Shown here: positions 26,309 through 34,614 of the stretch, one piece after another
How positions within the stretch are numbered: position 1 is the first letter of the stretch
How the letters are laid out: each line of letters opens with the position of its first letter
NCBI RefSeq assembly: GCF_001717955.1
Contig: NZ_CP014168.1
Coordinates: forward strand, 806,001-870,000
DNA length: 64,000 bases
Direction: 5' to 3'
From: Sphingomonas panacis
GTDB taxonomy: Bacteria; Pseudomonadota; Alphaproteobacteria; Sphingomonadales; Sphingomonadaceae
The notes under the pieces: model-generated
What the model was told of the DNA's origin: nothing
What the model saw: the letters and a program-made list of their open reading frames with translations, nothing else
The model's database searches: none
Made by a program: the position numbers and the translations under genes

Positions 26309-26989
26309 TTAAATGGACGTAAGACGTGCCTCGCACATTTCTGCCAAAGCACGCGTGCGACGAAGAACGTCTGCGGATCCAGGATCTCCGCTCGGAAAAT
26401 GAATCTCCCTCAGGATATACGAAAACACCAGGTGATACACGGCGTCGACGGATCCGATCAGCGCCTCGGTCGGATGGCTAAAATAACTGAGCATGGTGTT
26501 TTTCGCCATAACTTCATTCCGCATGCCGATCGACCGGCCGAGAGCCGATAGGTACGCATCGCCGGATATGACATCGATACTGCTCGAGAAAATTGGATGA
26601 AATGCCGCCATGATCTGCCAATATCTGGAGATGTAAGCGGGCATGAACTCACCGATCGATGCGCAGGTTTTCCGTAGGTCGTGATGCATGTCACGCTCTT
26701 TCTCGACGACGTCTTCCAAAGATATCGTGATGACGGTTTTCAGCAGCCGCTCTTTGCTGGCGAAGCGATATTGTAGAGCACCGTTGGAAACGCCCGCTCT
26801 GGCCGCGACCTCCTGTAACGCAAAACCGTCCAGGCCGTTCTCGATCAGGATGTCTCGGGCAGCGCTTGTTATCCGCTTGTAGGCGGCGAGGCTCCTGCTC
26901 TGCTGCGGCGGGCGGACGTATGCCGACGATATTTCGGCGGCTTCAATGCGAGAGGCGGGCTCGAATTCCGGCTGATCAGACGCCTTCAT
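26309..26989 (-). CDS. TetR-family transcription regulator
   Basis: The product is 226 residues from the ATG complementary to 26987-26989. A longer frame to 27115 would run across the esterase promoter region and was rejected. Residues about 35-85 are the TetR helix-turn-helix: RITSAARDILIENGLDGFAL, then VAARAGVSNGALQYRFASKE. The rest is the helical ligand and dimer domain. It is divergent from the carboxylesterase gene, and an imperfect palindrome lies in the shared promoter (27076-27097). It is probably a local repressor of the esterase/receptor genes, with the inducer being their substrate; this is inference. Confidence 0.87.
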   Translation of the reverse strand: MKASDQPEFEPASRIEAAEISSAYVRPPQQSRSLAAYKRITSAARDILIENGLDGFALQEVAARAGVSNGALQYRFASKERLLKTVITISLEDVVEKERDMHHDLRKTCASIGEFMPAYISRYWQIMAAFHPIFSSSIDVISGDAYLSALGRSIGMRNEVMAKNTMLSYFSHPTEALIGSVDAVYHLVFSYILREIHFPSGDPGSADVLRRTRALAEMCEARLTSI

Positions 26990-27065
26990 GCACTTCGTTC
27001 CAAATGGCGGGTTTCGGCCACGGCCATCCGCACGCTGGTGACACCCGCTCGACCCAAGAGCAAGG

Positions 27066-27097
27066 TTGACATAAAAACCATTTTTAGAATATTGGTT
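27066..27097 (+). promoter_or_regulatory. Candidate promoter and TetR operator upstream of esterase
   Basis: A TTGACA hexamer (27066-27071) is followed by an AT-rich 22-bp imperfect palindrome with outer arms AACCA (27076-27080) and TGGTT (27093-27097). Binding there would cover the -10 region. The palindrome lies between the TetR gene and the divergent esterase gene. A clean -10 hexamer at the right distance is not obvious. Confidence 0.35.
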
Positions 27098-27141
27098 CTT
27101 ATAAGCAGGGCGCATGAGCGTTCGGATACTGGGAGAGAGCT

Positions 27142-28719
27142 GTGGGTAAGCGACCTATCGTGCATGCGTTTGCTTTGCTGGCAGCGGCGCTTGCGACCGC
27201 CGCGAGTGCCGCACCGCGCGTCGAACTCGACAGCGGTGCGATCGAAGGCAAAGCCGATCATGATCTGAACGTCTTCCTCGGCATTCCCTATGCGAAGCCG
27301 CCGGTCGGGGAGCTACGGTGGCGTGCGCCGGAGCCGCTGCCGCACTGGACCGCTGTTCGGCCGACCACAAGCTTCTCGGCATCGTGTTATCAGACCGAGG
27401 GCAAGCCGTTCGGCCCGTTCACGCGCGAGTTCGTGGAGGTTGGGCGTCGCTCGGAAGACTGCCTTTACCTGAACGTCTGGGCGCCCGCCAAGCCGGCCAA
27501 GGCGTTGCCGGTCCTGGTGTTCATCCACGGCGGCGGCTTCGGCAGCGGATCGACTGCCGTGCCCGTGTATACTGGCGCAGGCCTCGCGCGTCGCGGCGTG
27601 ATCGTCGTGACGATCAACTATCGCCTCGGCGCATTCGGCTTCCTTGCCCATCCGGCGCTCACCGCTGAATCCCCGCTCAAATCGTCGGGCAATTACGGCA
27701 TTCTCGATATGATCGCCGCGCTTCGCTGGGTGAAGGCCAACATCGCTCAGTTCGGTGGCGATCCGCAGAACGTGACGATCTCGGGCCAGTCCGCTGGCGC
27801 GGCGGCAGTCAGCGATCTGCTCGTCTCGCCGCAAGCCAAGGGTTTGTTCGCGCGCACCATCATCCAGAGCGGCCCCGGGCTCGGCGTGAATATGCTTACG
27901 CTAGACCAAGCCGAACAGACGGGGCTCGACGTGGCGCGCAAGCTGAACGCCCAGAGTATAGCGCAACTGCGCGCAGTCGCCTCTGACGCGATCGTCGCCG
28001 CGACCGCGTCGCCACCGCCAAGCAAGAACGCCGTACCGCGCATCCTGATGGCGCCCAACCTGGACGGTAAGATCGTCGCCATGAACCCGGAATCAGCCGA
28101 TGGCCGAGCTGTTTCCGACGTGCCGGTGATGGCCGGGTTCAACAAGGACGAGGCTTTCATCTTCGGCGTTCCGCACGTGACGCCCGACGCCTTTGTCGAG
28201 TATGTGAAGACGCGCTACGGCAACTTCACCGATCGCTTCTTGGCGCTGTATCCGCATGCGACCACGGAAGAGGCGTCGCGCTCAATGGATGAGATGGGCC
28301 GCGATCGATACATGGCGCAGCTCATCCTTTGGGCCGAACGGCATGTCGCCGCGGAACAGCAACCGCTGTACCTGTATCAGTTCGATCACAGCTATCCCGG
28401 GCTGGATGCGAAGCGCTTCGGCGCGTTTCACACCGCCGAGGTGCCCTATGTGCTGGGCGCGCTCGATATCGCCGGAATCCCCTTCACCGACACCGATCAT
28501 CAGGTCTCGCGCCAGATGGAGGATCGCTGGGTTGCGTTCATGACAGGCGGCGATCCGAACGTGCCGGATACCCCGCACTGGACGTCATGGCGCGAAGGCC
28601 CGGGCAAGATCATGCACCTTGGCGACAATCCCGGAATCTCTTGGCCCGTGTCGGACAAGACCCGGCTCGATGTGTTCCGGGCCTACGTCGCGGCGGGAGG
28701 CCAACTCTCGCTGTTCTGA
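27142..28719 (+). CDS. Secreted type-B carboxylesterase
   Basis: The product is 525 residues from GTG 27142 with GGGAGAGAG upstream. A signal peptide of about 24 residues (ALATAASA) directs export. The alpha/beta-hydrolase fold shows the family landmarks EDCLYLNVW, the oxyanion-hole HGGGF, the nucleophile Ser in TISGQSAGA, and the catalytic His in GAFHTAEVPY. The conserved Glu or Asp lies between them. It hydrolyses an ester substrate, probably in the periplasm. The next gene on the same strand is a TonB receptor, and a TetR gene is divergent. A receptor plus type-B esterase also occurs in sphingomonad mycotoxin-ester degradation, but no specific substrate can be claimed here. Confidence 0.9.
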   Translation: MGKRPIVHAFALLAAALATAASAAPRVELDSGAIEGKADHDLNVFLGIPYAKPPVGELRWRAPEPLPHWTAVRPTTSFSASCYQTEGKPFGPFTREFVEVGRRSEDCLYLNVWAPAKPAKALPVLVFIHGGGFGSGSTAVPVYTGAGLARRGVIVVTINYRLGAFGFLAHPALTAESPLKSSGNYGILDMIAALRWVKANIAQFGGDPQNVTISGQSAGAAAVSDLLVSPQAKGLFARTIIQSGPGLGVNMLTLDQAEQTGLDVARKLNAQSIAQLRAVASDAIVAATASPPPSKNAVPRILMAPNLDGKIVAMNPESADGRAVSDVPVMAGFNKDEAFIFGVPHVTPDAFVEYVKTRYGNFTDRFLALYPHATTEEASRSMDEMGRDRYMAQLILWAERHVAAEQQPLYLYQFDHSYPGLDAKRFGAFHTAEVPYVLGALDIAGIPFTDTDHQVSRQMEDRWVAFMTGGDPNVPDTPHWTSWREGPGKIMHLGDNPGISWPVSDKTRLDVFRAYVAAGGQLSLF

Positions 28720-28830
28720 CGCCGACGCCACTACGCGCCCGCACGGCTTGGCGCCACCGACCACAGGGACAATCAATCGTCCGTGGTTCGCAAGACAGCC
28801 AACAAAAAGCATCATCAAAGGGGATGGATC

Positions 28831-31155
28831 ATGAAATCGGCTCTTAAATCCAGCATAGTTGCATCTAGCGCCTTGCTCGCTCTTGCCTGGTCGGGCGCGG
28901 CGCGGGCTCAAGTCGCACGCGACGGAGTGGCTGCCGGAGAGGCGCGATCAGCAGATCCAGCCGCCCCGCCGGCCGTCGAGATACAGCAGGACATCATCGT
29001 CACCGCGCAGAAGCGCAGCGAGAATGTGCAGGAGGTGCCGATCGCAGTGACGGTTGTTTCGGCCGACCAGCTCGCGCGGCGCGGCGTGCAGAACATTCAG
29101 GATCTGTCCCAGGCCAGCGCCTCGCTCGAGTTCACCTCGCCGGGTGCCGCACCAGGCGGCGGCGCATTCGTGCGCGGCATCGGCACCAACCAGGTCGGCA
29201 ACGCTACCGCGGCATCGTCGGTCGCGGTCGTGCTCGACGGCGTCGTGCTCGGCAACGCCAACATCAGCGACCTGTTCGATATCGAGCGCGTCGAAGTGCT
29301 CAAAGGGCCGCAGGGCACCTTGTTCGGCAGTTCGGTGTCGGCCGGCGTGCTCAACATCACGACCAAAGCGCCGCAGATCGGCGAGACCTCGGCTTACGTC
29401 TCGTCGGAGTTCGCGATCCGTGGGCTCGGCGCGCAATATTCGCGCAGCGCGTTGCGTGGCGCGCTCAACCTGCCGATCAACGACACGTCGGCGCTGCGAC
29501 TGTCGGGATATTTCTACAACAATAACGGTGTGTCGGTCGATCGCAGTACCGGAAACGCGACCGACCAGACCAATTTCGGCTTCCGCGGCCGCTATCGGTG
29601 GGAGATCGGCGATACGCTCACCTTCAACCTGATCGGCGATTACAACCACAGCCAGTCGAACAACGGCAGCGGCTTCATCTGGCGTGCAGCCCCCGCCGGC
29701 TCGCTGCTTGCGCAGGCGCTGGACGCCTGCGGTATAACGCCCGGCCCGGACAATATCGACAATTGCGCCGGTTTTCCGAACACCAGTTCAAGCGAGATCG
29801 GGGGTGTCTCCGCCCAATTCGATCTGAAGCTGGGCACCACCACCCTGACCTCGATCAGTTCGTATCGGGCGGTGGGCCAAACCAACTTCGCCGACATCAT
29901 CAGCATCAATCCGGCGATCGCCCGCCAATATCTCCAGAACTGTGATTTCGTCGTCTGCAACCCAGTCGTCTCTTTGACGAGCGGCGCGCCCGGCGATCCC
30001 GAGCGGACCAGCCGTTCGCTGATTACCCAGGAACTCCGGCTCGCCTCCGACCAGAACCATCGGTTCGAATGGGTCGTCGGCGGGTATTTCCAGCGCGCGA
30101 CCTTCGACAACAAGCAGCGCGGCGTGTTGATCGCGCACCCGTCGTTCCTGGGCATGGACATCACGTTAGCGGACGCCGTGAAACTGTCTCGTTCGGATGC
30201 CGAGGATTACGCCGCGTTCGGCAACGTGACCGTATATCTGGGCGACGCGACCCGAGTCATCGCGGGCGCACGCTTCACCCACTCGCGGGTGGCCGAGCAT
30301 ATCTCCGATCCCATCAACGCCGGCGTGCCGGATACTTTCTATGCCCGCACAACCGCCGACGCGCTGACTTGGCGCGCTGGCGTCCAGCATGATTTCAGCC
30401 GCGGCACGATGGTCTATGCGACGGTCTCGACCGGCTACAAGGCACCGCAGATCAGCGACGCGCTGAGCCCCACCGCGCGCTTCCTCACGCCGATCAAGGC
30501 CGAACGCCCGATCAGCTTCGAGATCGGCGTGAAGCAGACGCTGATCCCCAACCGGCTGTACGCGGCGTTTGACGGATTCTACACCAAGGCGCGCAACTTC
30601 CAGACCCAGTCGTGCGTGTCGGCACCGACCGGCATCCTGTGCTCGAACATCACCGTGCCGAAGGTCATCAGCAAGGGACTGGAGTTCGAGGTGTTCGGCC
30701 GACTCCTGGAACACACGACCGTGAACCTGTCCGGCATTTTCAACGATGCCAAATATCCGGCTGGGTTCAAAGGCGCCGATTTCAGCGACTTGGCCGGGCA
30801 ACAGCTCAACTATGCACCGCGGCTCAAGGCGACGGTTTCCGTTGAACAGGCCATTCCGCTGACGGATCGTTACACCTTGCTCGTCGGCGGGGACGCAACC
30901 ACGCGCGCCAAGCAGTCGATGTACCTCTCGGCCAATCCGAAGTACGTCGTTCCATCACAGACGCTCCTGAATGCCCGCGTCAGCCTGAAGGCGGGCGACA
31001 CATGGTCGGCTGCACTGTTCGCCCGCAACCTGACCAACAGGATCTACCCGGTGCAAATCTATCCGAGCGACGCGTTCGCGCAGGGCGGGTTGTGGCAGTT
31101 GATCGATCCGAATTCGCGCCGCGTGGTCGGCTTCCAGTTCGACGCGCACTTCTGA
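28831..31155 (+). CDS. TonB-dependent receptor (sphingomonad type)
   Basis: The product is 774 residues from ATG 28831 with AAAGGGG upstream; an earlier in-frame start at 28783 lacks a ribosome site. A signal peptide (ALAWSGAARAQ) precedes a TonB-box region and the plug domain, whose start, DIIVTAQKRSENVQEVPIAV, is the characteristic form in sphingomonads. SVAVVLDGVVLG and IERVEVLKGPQGTLFG follow. The barrel ends VVGFQFDAHF with terminal Phe. It has no STN domain, so it does not signal through FecR. Placement 111 bases after the esterase suggests joint use: import of the intact ester or of its product. Confidence 0.92.
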   Translation: MKSALKSSIVASSALLALAWSGAARAQVARDGVAAGEARSADPAAPPAVEIQQDIIVTAQKRSENVQEVPIAVTVVSADQLARRGVQNIQDLSQASASLEFTSPGAAPGGGAFVRGIGTNQVGNATAASSVAVVLDGVVLGNANISDLFDIERVEVLKGPQGTLFGSSVSAGVLNITTKAPQIGETSAYVSSEFAIRGLGAQYSRSALRGALNLPINDTSALRLSGYFYNNNGVSVDRSTGNATDQTNFGFRGRYRWEIGDTLTFNLIGDYNHSQSNNGSGFIWRAAPAGSLLAQALDACGITPGPDNIDNCAGFPNTSSSEIGGVSAQFDLKLGTTTLTSISSYRAVGQTNFADIISINPAIARQYLQNCDFVVCNPVVSLTSGAPGDPERTSRSLITQELRLASDQNHRFEWVVGGYFQRATFDNKQRGVLIAHPSFLGMDITLADAVKLSRSDAEDYAAFGNVTVYLGDATRVIAGARFTHSRVAEHISDPINAGVPDTFYARTTADALTWRAGVQHDFSRGTMVYATVSTGYKAPQISDALSPTARFLTPIKAERPISFEIGVKQTLIPNRLYAAFDGFYTKARNFQTQSCVSAPTGILCSNITVPKVISKGLEFEVFGRLLEHTTVNLSGIFNDAKYPAGFKGADFSDLAGQQLNYAPRLKATVSVEQAIPLTDRYTLLVGGDATTRAKQSMYLSANPKYVVPSQTLLNARVSLKAGDTWSAALFARNLTNRIYPVQIYPSDAFAQGGLWQLIDPNSRRVVGFQFDAHF

Positions 31156-31166
31156 GCGAGCATTGA

Positions 31167-31195
31167 TCGCGCGCCACCCTCTGGGTGTCGCGCGA
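31167..31195 (+). terminator. Strong hairpin after TonB receptor
   Basis: The arms TCGCGCGCCACCC (31167-31179) and GGGTGTCGCGCGA (31183-31195) pair over 13 positions with one mismatch and a three-base loop, 12 bases after the receptor stop. No T-run follows, so this may be a hairpin-only terminator or a 3'-end stabiliser. Confidence 0.6.
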
Positions 31196-31788
31196 CGAAG
31201 CACCGGGCGCCACCAAGTGTCTGGTCTCCGAGCGTACCCGGGATGGGATCGCGGCCGCGTGAGCGAAGGGCAAGCTACCTGGACGCCAGCCTCTGGACGC
31301 TGACAAGGTCAGCGCTGCGATGAAGCTTGTAGCGGCTAGCGTTCCCCGGCCGAGGCCACGCGCCAGGCGGCATGCCGGTGCGCAGCTTCGGCGCGCAGCA
31401 GATCGATCAGGATCTCAGGTGTCGTGCGCTGGTGCTGCACGCTGGTGGTGACCGCCTCGTCGAACGCTCCGGACATGCCCTTGCGGCCGAGCGCGCGCCC
31501 AAGAACGTCACAGGGGGCGTCGATCATCTCATGCCGCTGCACGGCCACCTCGCGGCTGTCGTAGCGGGCACAGTCGGCGGTTGGCGGATGCGCAAGCACC
31601 AGACGGTCATATCCTTCTGCTCGGGATGCGCGTGCATCGCCTCGGAAAGCTGTCCGGAATTTATGAGCGGCCCCATCCGACGGTCGCTCCGACGCGACCA
31701 GTTCGGGAATGCGTTGAAGGCGCCCTTCCCATGCGCCTGGAGGGCGACAAGCGTTTCGACGGTTGCCCGCTTGTGTTAGCCCAAAGCG
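31196..31788. other. Stretch without a confidently supported gene
   Basis: A minus-strand frame (31336-31815) ends GAFDEAVTTSVQHQRTTPEI and a Glu/Ala/His-rich tail that looks protein-like. Its start overlaps the divergent TetR gene, it has no ribosome site, and no family was recognised. It may be the end of a decayed gene, in line with the remnants on either side. Nothing else was seen here. Confidence 0.35.
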
Positions 31789-32381
31789 ATGAACGACGTT
31801 CCTTCCGATCAACATGCCCCATTGCTTGATGACGCGACGCGTCCCCGCCGTCGCCAGATACTGGAAATTGCGGCCCGCTTATTCGCCGCAAAGGGATATC
31901 GCGGTACGTCGATGCGGGACATTGGCGAGCAGGCCGGGGTTCTGGGCGGGTCGCTCTACCACCACATCCGCTCGAAAGACGCGTTGTTCGTTGAACTACA
32001 CAATGCCGCGCTCGACGATGCGGCCGGCCGGATCGAGCAAGACGTGGCGGCGTACAGCGATCCGTGGGAGAGGCTGCGCGCGGCATGCGCGGCGTTGCTC
32101 GAGATTCAGCTAGATCCGCAATCGCTGACGCTGCCAATGATGAACGACTTTCGAGCGGTGCCGCCAGCGGTTCGCCAACAGCTTGTCGCCCGCCGCGATG
32201 CGTTCGAGAACCAGTTCCGACAGCTTGTGGACGCGCTACCGCTCTCGCCCGAAATCGACCGCTCGATCTATCGCAACCTGCTGCTCACGCAGCTCAATTC
32301 CCCGCCGATTGGTATCGCCCGGGTCGGCTGTCGCGAGATGAGATCGCAACGCAGATCCTGACTATCTTCACGCACGACTGA
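31789..32381 (+). pseudogene. TetR-family regulator with a 3' frameshift
   Basis: From ATG 31789 the frame encodes a normal TetR helix-turn-helix (EIAARLFAAKGYRGTSMRDI, then GSLYHHIRSKDALF). It follows a C-terminal domain similar to steroid/lipid-catabolism TetR proteins up to LLLTQLNSP. It then departs at about 32303 and ends after unrelated residues at 32361. The alternative frame continues exactly where expected: ADWYRPGRLSRDEIATQILT, then FTHD and TGA 32379-32381. Restoring one base in CCCCGCC at 32300-32306 would give a single intact protein of about 197 residues. The DNA-binding domain is untouched, so a shortened product could still bind DNA. A sequencing error cannot be excluded. Confidence 0.75.
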
Positions 32382-32469
32382 CGGAGGGGCGGAGCGTCTC
32401 CTCGCTCATATCGTTGATTGTAACAGATGTTTGGTATACGCGCGCTGTCATCGACGTGGAGGATCGCCG

Positions 32470-32598
32470 TTGCACCGCGCGAAACCGATCGTCGCCAATT
32501 TCTTCGCACAGCGCGTGCTGCCGCAGGCGCGCAGCCTCGCGGCGAGCGTCGCCGCCGGCAAGGCATCGATCATGGCGCTCGACGCCGCCGCATTTTGA
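32470..32598 (+). pseudogene. C-terminal remnant of an acyl-CoA dehydrogenase
   Basis: This 42-residue frame reads HRAKPIVANFFAQRVLPQAR, continues SLAASVAAGKASIMALDAA, and ends at TGA 32596-32598. It matches the closing helices of the acyl-CoA dehydrogenase branch with an extra C-terminal domain. No start, FAD-binding domain or catalytic base precedes it; upstream sequence joins to the TetR pseudogene. The bases from here to 32763 hold nothing recognised. Confidence 0.6.
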
Positions 32599-32763
32599 GC
32601 GAGCAGCAGGCGAGCTATGCGACGCGGCGAGGATGGATCGGGCACCGCGCCACCCCTTCAACCACGCCATATGCGGCGGTGAAGTCTGCAGGCTGCTGCG
32701 GAGCTGCGGAAAAAGCACCCGCTTGGCCCAGACAGTGGTCAGCTCTCCGGTCACGCCTGGGTG

Positions 32764-33813
32764 TCACGTGACGGGCGGCAACGTCACCTCGAAGGCGGAG
32801 CGGCCGGGTAAGCGACGGTAGCGTATTTCTCCGCCGTGCGCGCTAACGATGCCCCGGACGATGGCGAGGCCCAGCCCTGATCCGCCGGTGGTACGCGCAC
32901 CGCGCACGAATTGATGGAACGCCTCTTCCTCCAAATCCTGGTCAAGGCCAGGCCCGCAGTCAGTGACGACCAAGGTGGCTTTGTCTGCAGCGAACGACGT
33001 GGCGATGCGGAGCGAACACGGATCGGCGTGGCGCCGCGCATTGTCGATCAGGGCGAGTACTGCCTGACGGATGCGCGCGGGATCGGCGCGAACCGGTGCT
33101 GGCTTGAGATCCAACTCCAAGGAGAAACCCGCCGGCTCGAGCATCGAACGCAAGGTCGGAGCCATCGCCTCCACCTCGACGGCAAGATCGACGTCCTCCA
33201 GGATCAGGTCCAACCGCCCGCTGTCTGCCAGACTGACGCTGCGCAGATCCTCGACCAGCCGCGCGAGTCCCTCGACCTGCGTCAGCAGCCCGTCCACGAG
33301 CCGAGCGTCGACAGGAAACACGCTGTCCTTTGCGCCCTGCAACCGTCCTTGCAGGATGGTAAGGGGCGTGCGGAGCTCATGCGCAATCTTCGCGTTCCAC
33401 AAAGTCACGTCTTCCGCCATGCGCTGCAACCGATTGGCCATCGTGTTGAAATCGGCGATGAGGAGCGCGGTTTCGCCCGACACATCGCCAAGCGTTTCCA
33501 CGCGCGTGGACAGATCGCCCGCGGCGATCCGTCGTGCGGCGACGGCGACCGCACCGAGCGGCCGAGCGATCCGCCGGGCGAGCCTCAATGCGATCCACAG
33601 AGCGAGCAGCGACCCGGTCAGGCAGAGCGCCAGCGTGATGCCGAGATCCCAGCCCACGGTCGAATAGTCATCGGGCGGCAAGGTGACGAACTTCAGCCGC
33701 TCCAGCGCTGCATAGACAAGGTAGAAAGCCGCAGTGTTGGCGACGACGACAGCGATCGCGAGGGCGGTCATCGCTGCCGTCAACTGCCGGGCAAGGCTGA
33801 TCCCCCCGCTCAC
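32764..33813 (-). CDS. Sensor histidine kinase of RND-efflux two-component system
   Basis: The product is 349 residues. Two membrane helices at about 10-32 and 55-75 bracket a short periplasmic loop. A HAMP domain follows (RRIARPLGAVAVAARRIAAG), then the HisKA domain with phosphoacceptor His in AHELRTPLT, and the HATPase with N-box IDNARRHAD, DCGPGL and GGSGLGLAIV. The gene overlaps the response regulator by four bases (ATGA) on the same strand and is divergent from a complete RND pump. This is the arrangement of AdeRS/AdeABC and SmeRS/SmeABC systems that tune multidrug efflux. The signal is unknown; the small periplasmic loop suggests membrane or envelope sensing. Confidence 0.92.
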   Translation of the reverse strand: MSGGISLARQLTAAMTALAIAVVVANTAAFYLVYAALERLKFVTLPPDDYSTVGWDLGITLALCLTGSLLALWIALRLARRIARPLGAVAVAARRIAAGDLSTRVETLGDVSGETALLIADFNTMANRLQRMAEDVTLWNAKIAHELRTPLTILQGRLQGAKDSVFPVDARLVDGLLTQVEGLARLVEDLRSVSLADSGRLDLILEDVDLAVEVEAMAPTLRSMLEPAGFSLELDLKPAPVRADPARIRQAVLALIDNARRHADPCSLRIATSFAADKATLVVTDCGPGLDQDLEEEAFHQFVRGARTTGGSGLGLAIVRGIVSAHGGEIRYRRLPGRSAFEVTLPPVT

Positions 33814-34511
33814 GCGCGCGCCGCCAGCCGATACCCCACGCCACGAACGCCCTCCGGCATGCCGGGCGCGCCGGCCTGCTCCAGCTTGCGCCGCAACTTG
33901 CTGATATGGCTATCGACTGTGCGGTCAAGGGCGTCAGAGCCAGGCATACAAGCATCGACCAGTTCGCCGCGGGTGAAAACGCGGGTCGGGCTGCGTGCCA
34001 TGTGCGCAAGCAGCCGAAACTCGGTGAGAGTCAGCGCCACGTCGCCGCAGTCGGTTCGAACGATATGGTCGGTGATGTCGATCTCTACCGGGCCGATACG
34101 CAGTACACCGCTAGCCCCGACGCCGCGCCCGCGGCGCAGCACCGCCTTGACCCGTGCCACCACCTCGACCGGATTGAATGGCTTCACGACATAATCGTCT
34201 GCGCCAACGCGCAGCGCCTGAAGCGTGTCGATATCCTGATCCAGAGCGGTAATGACGATCACGGGCGTCGCGCCACGCCGACGCACCTCGGACAATACCT
34301 CCCAGCCGTCGACCAGCGGCATGGAGATATCGAGCAGCAGGATATCCGGCCTGAGCGCGAGATGGACGTCGAGCGCGGTACGTCCGTCGCTCGCCTGGAC
34401 GGTGCGAAAGCCCTCGCGTTCCAGATAGGCGCGGATGATGTCGGCGATATCCTTGTCATCTTCGGCGATCAGGGCGAGCGGCGTCAGGGAGTTGGTCGAG
34501 TCGATATTCAT
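33810..34511 (-). CDS. OmpR-family response regulator of RND-efflux system
   Basis: The product is 233 residues from the ATG complementary to 34509-34511, with AGAGG upstream; a longer frame to 34637 lacks a ribosome site and crosses the operator. The receiver domain has IAEDDKD, phosphorylated Asp in LLLDISMP, and Lys in VVKPFNP. The C-terminal winged helix has TLTEFRLLAHMARSP and DRTVDSHISKLRRKL. It is expected to bind the three direct repeats at 34554-34582 and control the divergent efflux operon and perhaps itself. Confidence 0.93.
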   Translation of the reverse strand: MNIDSTNSLTPLALIAEDDKDIADIIRAYLEREGFRTVQASDGRTALDVHLALRPDILLLDISMPLVDGWEVLSEVRRRGATPVIVITALDQDIDTLQALRVGADDYVVKPFNPVEVVARVKAVLRRGRGVGASGVLRIGPVEIDITDHIVRTDCGDVALTLTEFRLLAHMARSPTRVFTRGELVDACMPGSDALDRTVDSHISKLRRKLEQAGAPGMPEGVRGVGYRLAARA

Positions 34512-34553
34512 GGTCCTCTCGTAGCAGCCCGGCGATGCCGGTCGCCAGCCCGT

Positions 34554-34582
34554 CTCCACATAAGCTCCACACAATCTCCACA
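34554..34582 (+). promoter_or_regulatory. Three CTCCACA direct repeats at 11-bp spacing, probable response-regulator operator
   Basis: CTCCACA occurs at 34554-34560, 34565-34571 and 34576-34582, so each copy starts exactly 11 bases after the last. One helical turn between direct repeats is how OmpR-family regulators bind head to tail. The array sits 43-71 bases upstream of the regulator start and ends 32 bases before the membrane-fusion gene. Binding is inferred, not shown. Confidence 0.6.
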
Positions 34583-34614
34583 ATTTCGCAACCCGCCGGG
34601 CGGACACGCCCGGC

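Noticed and set aside
32911..34194. Plus-strand frame of about 427 residues across the histidine kinase and regulator genes
   Set aside because: It is antisense to two genes with complete catalytic motifs and is explained by high GC.
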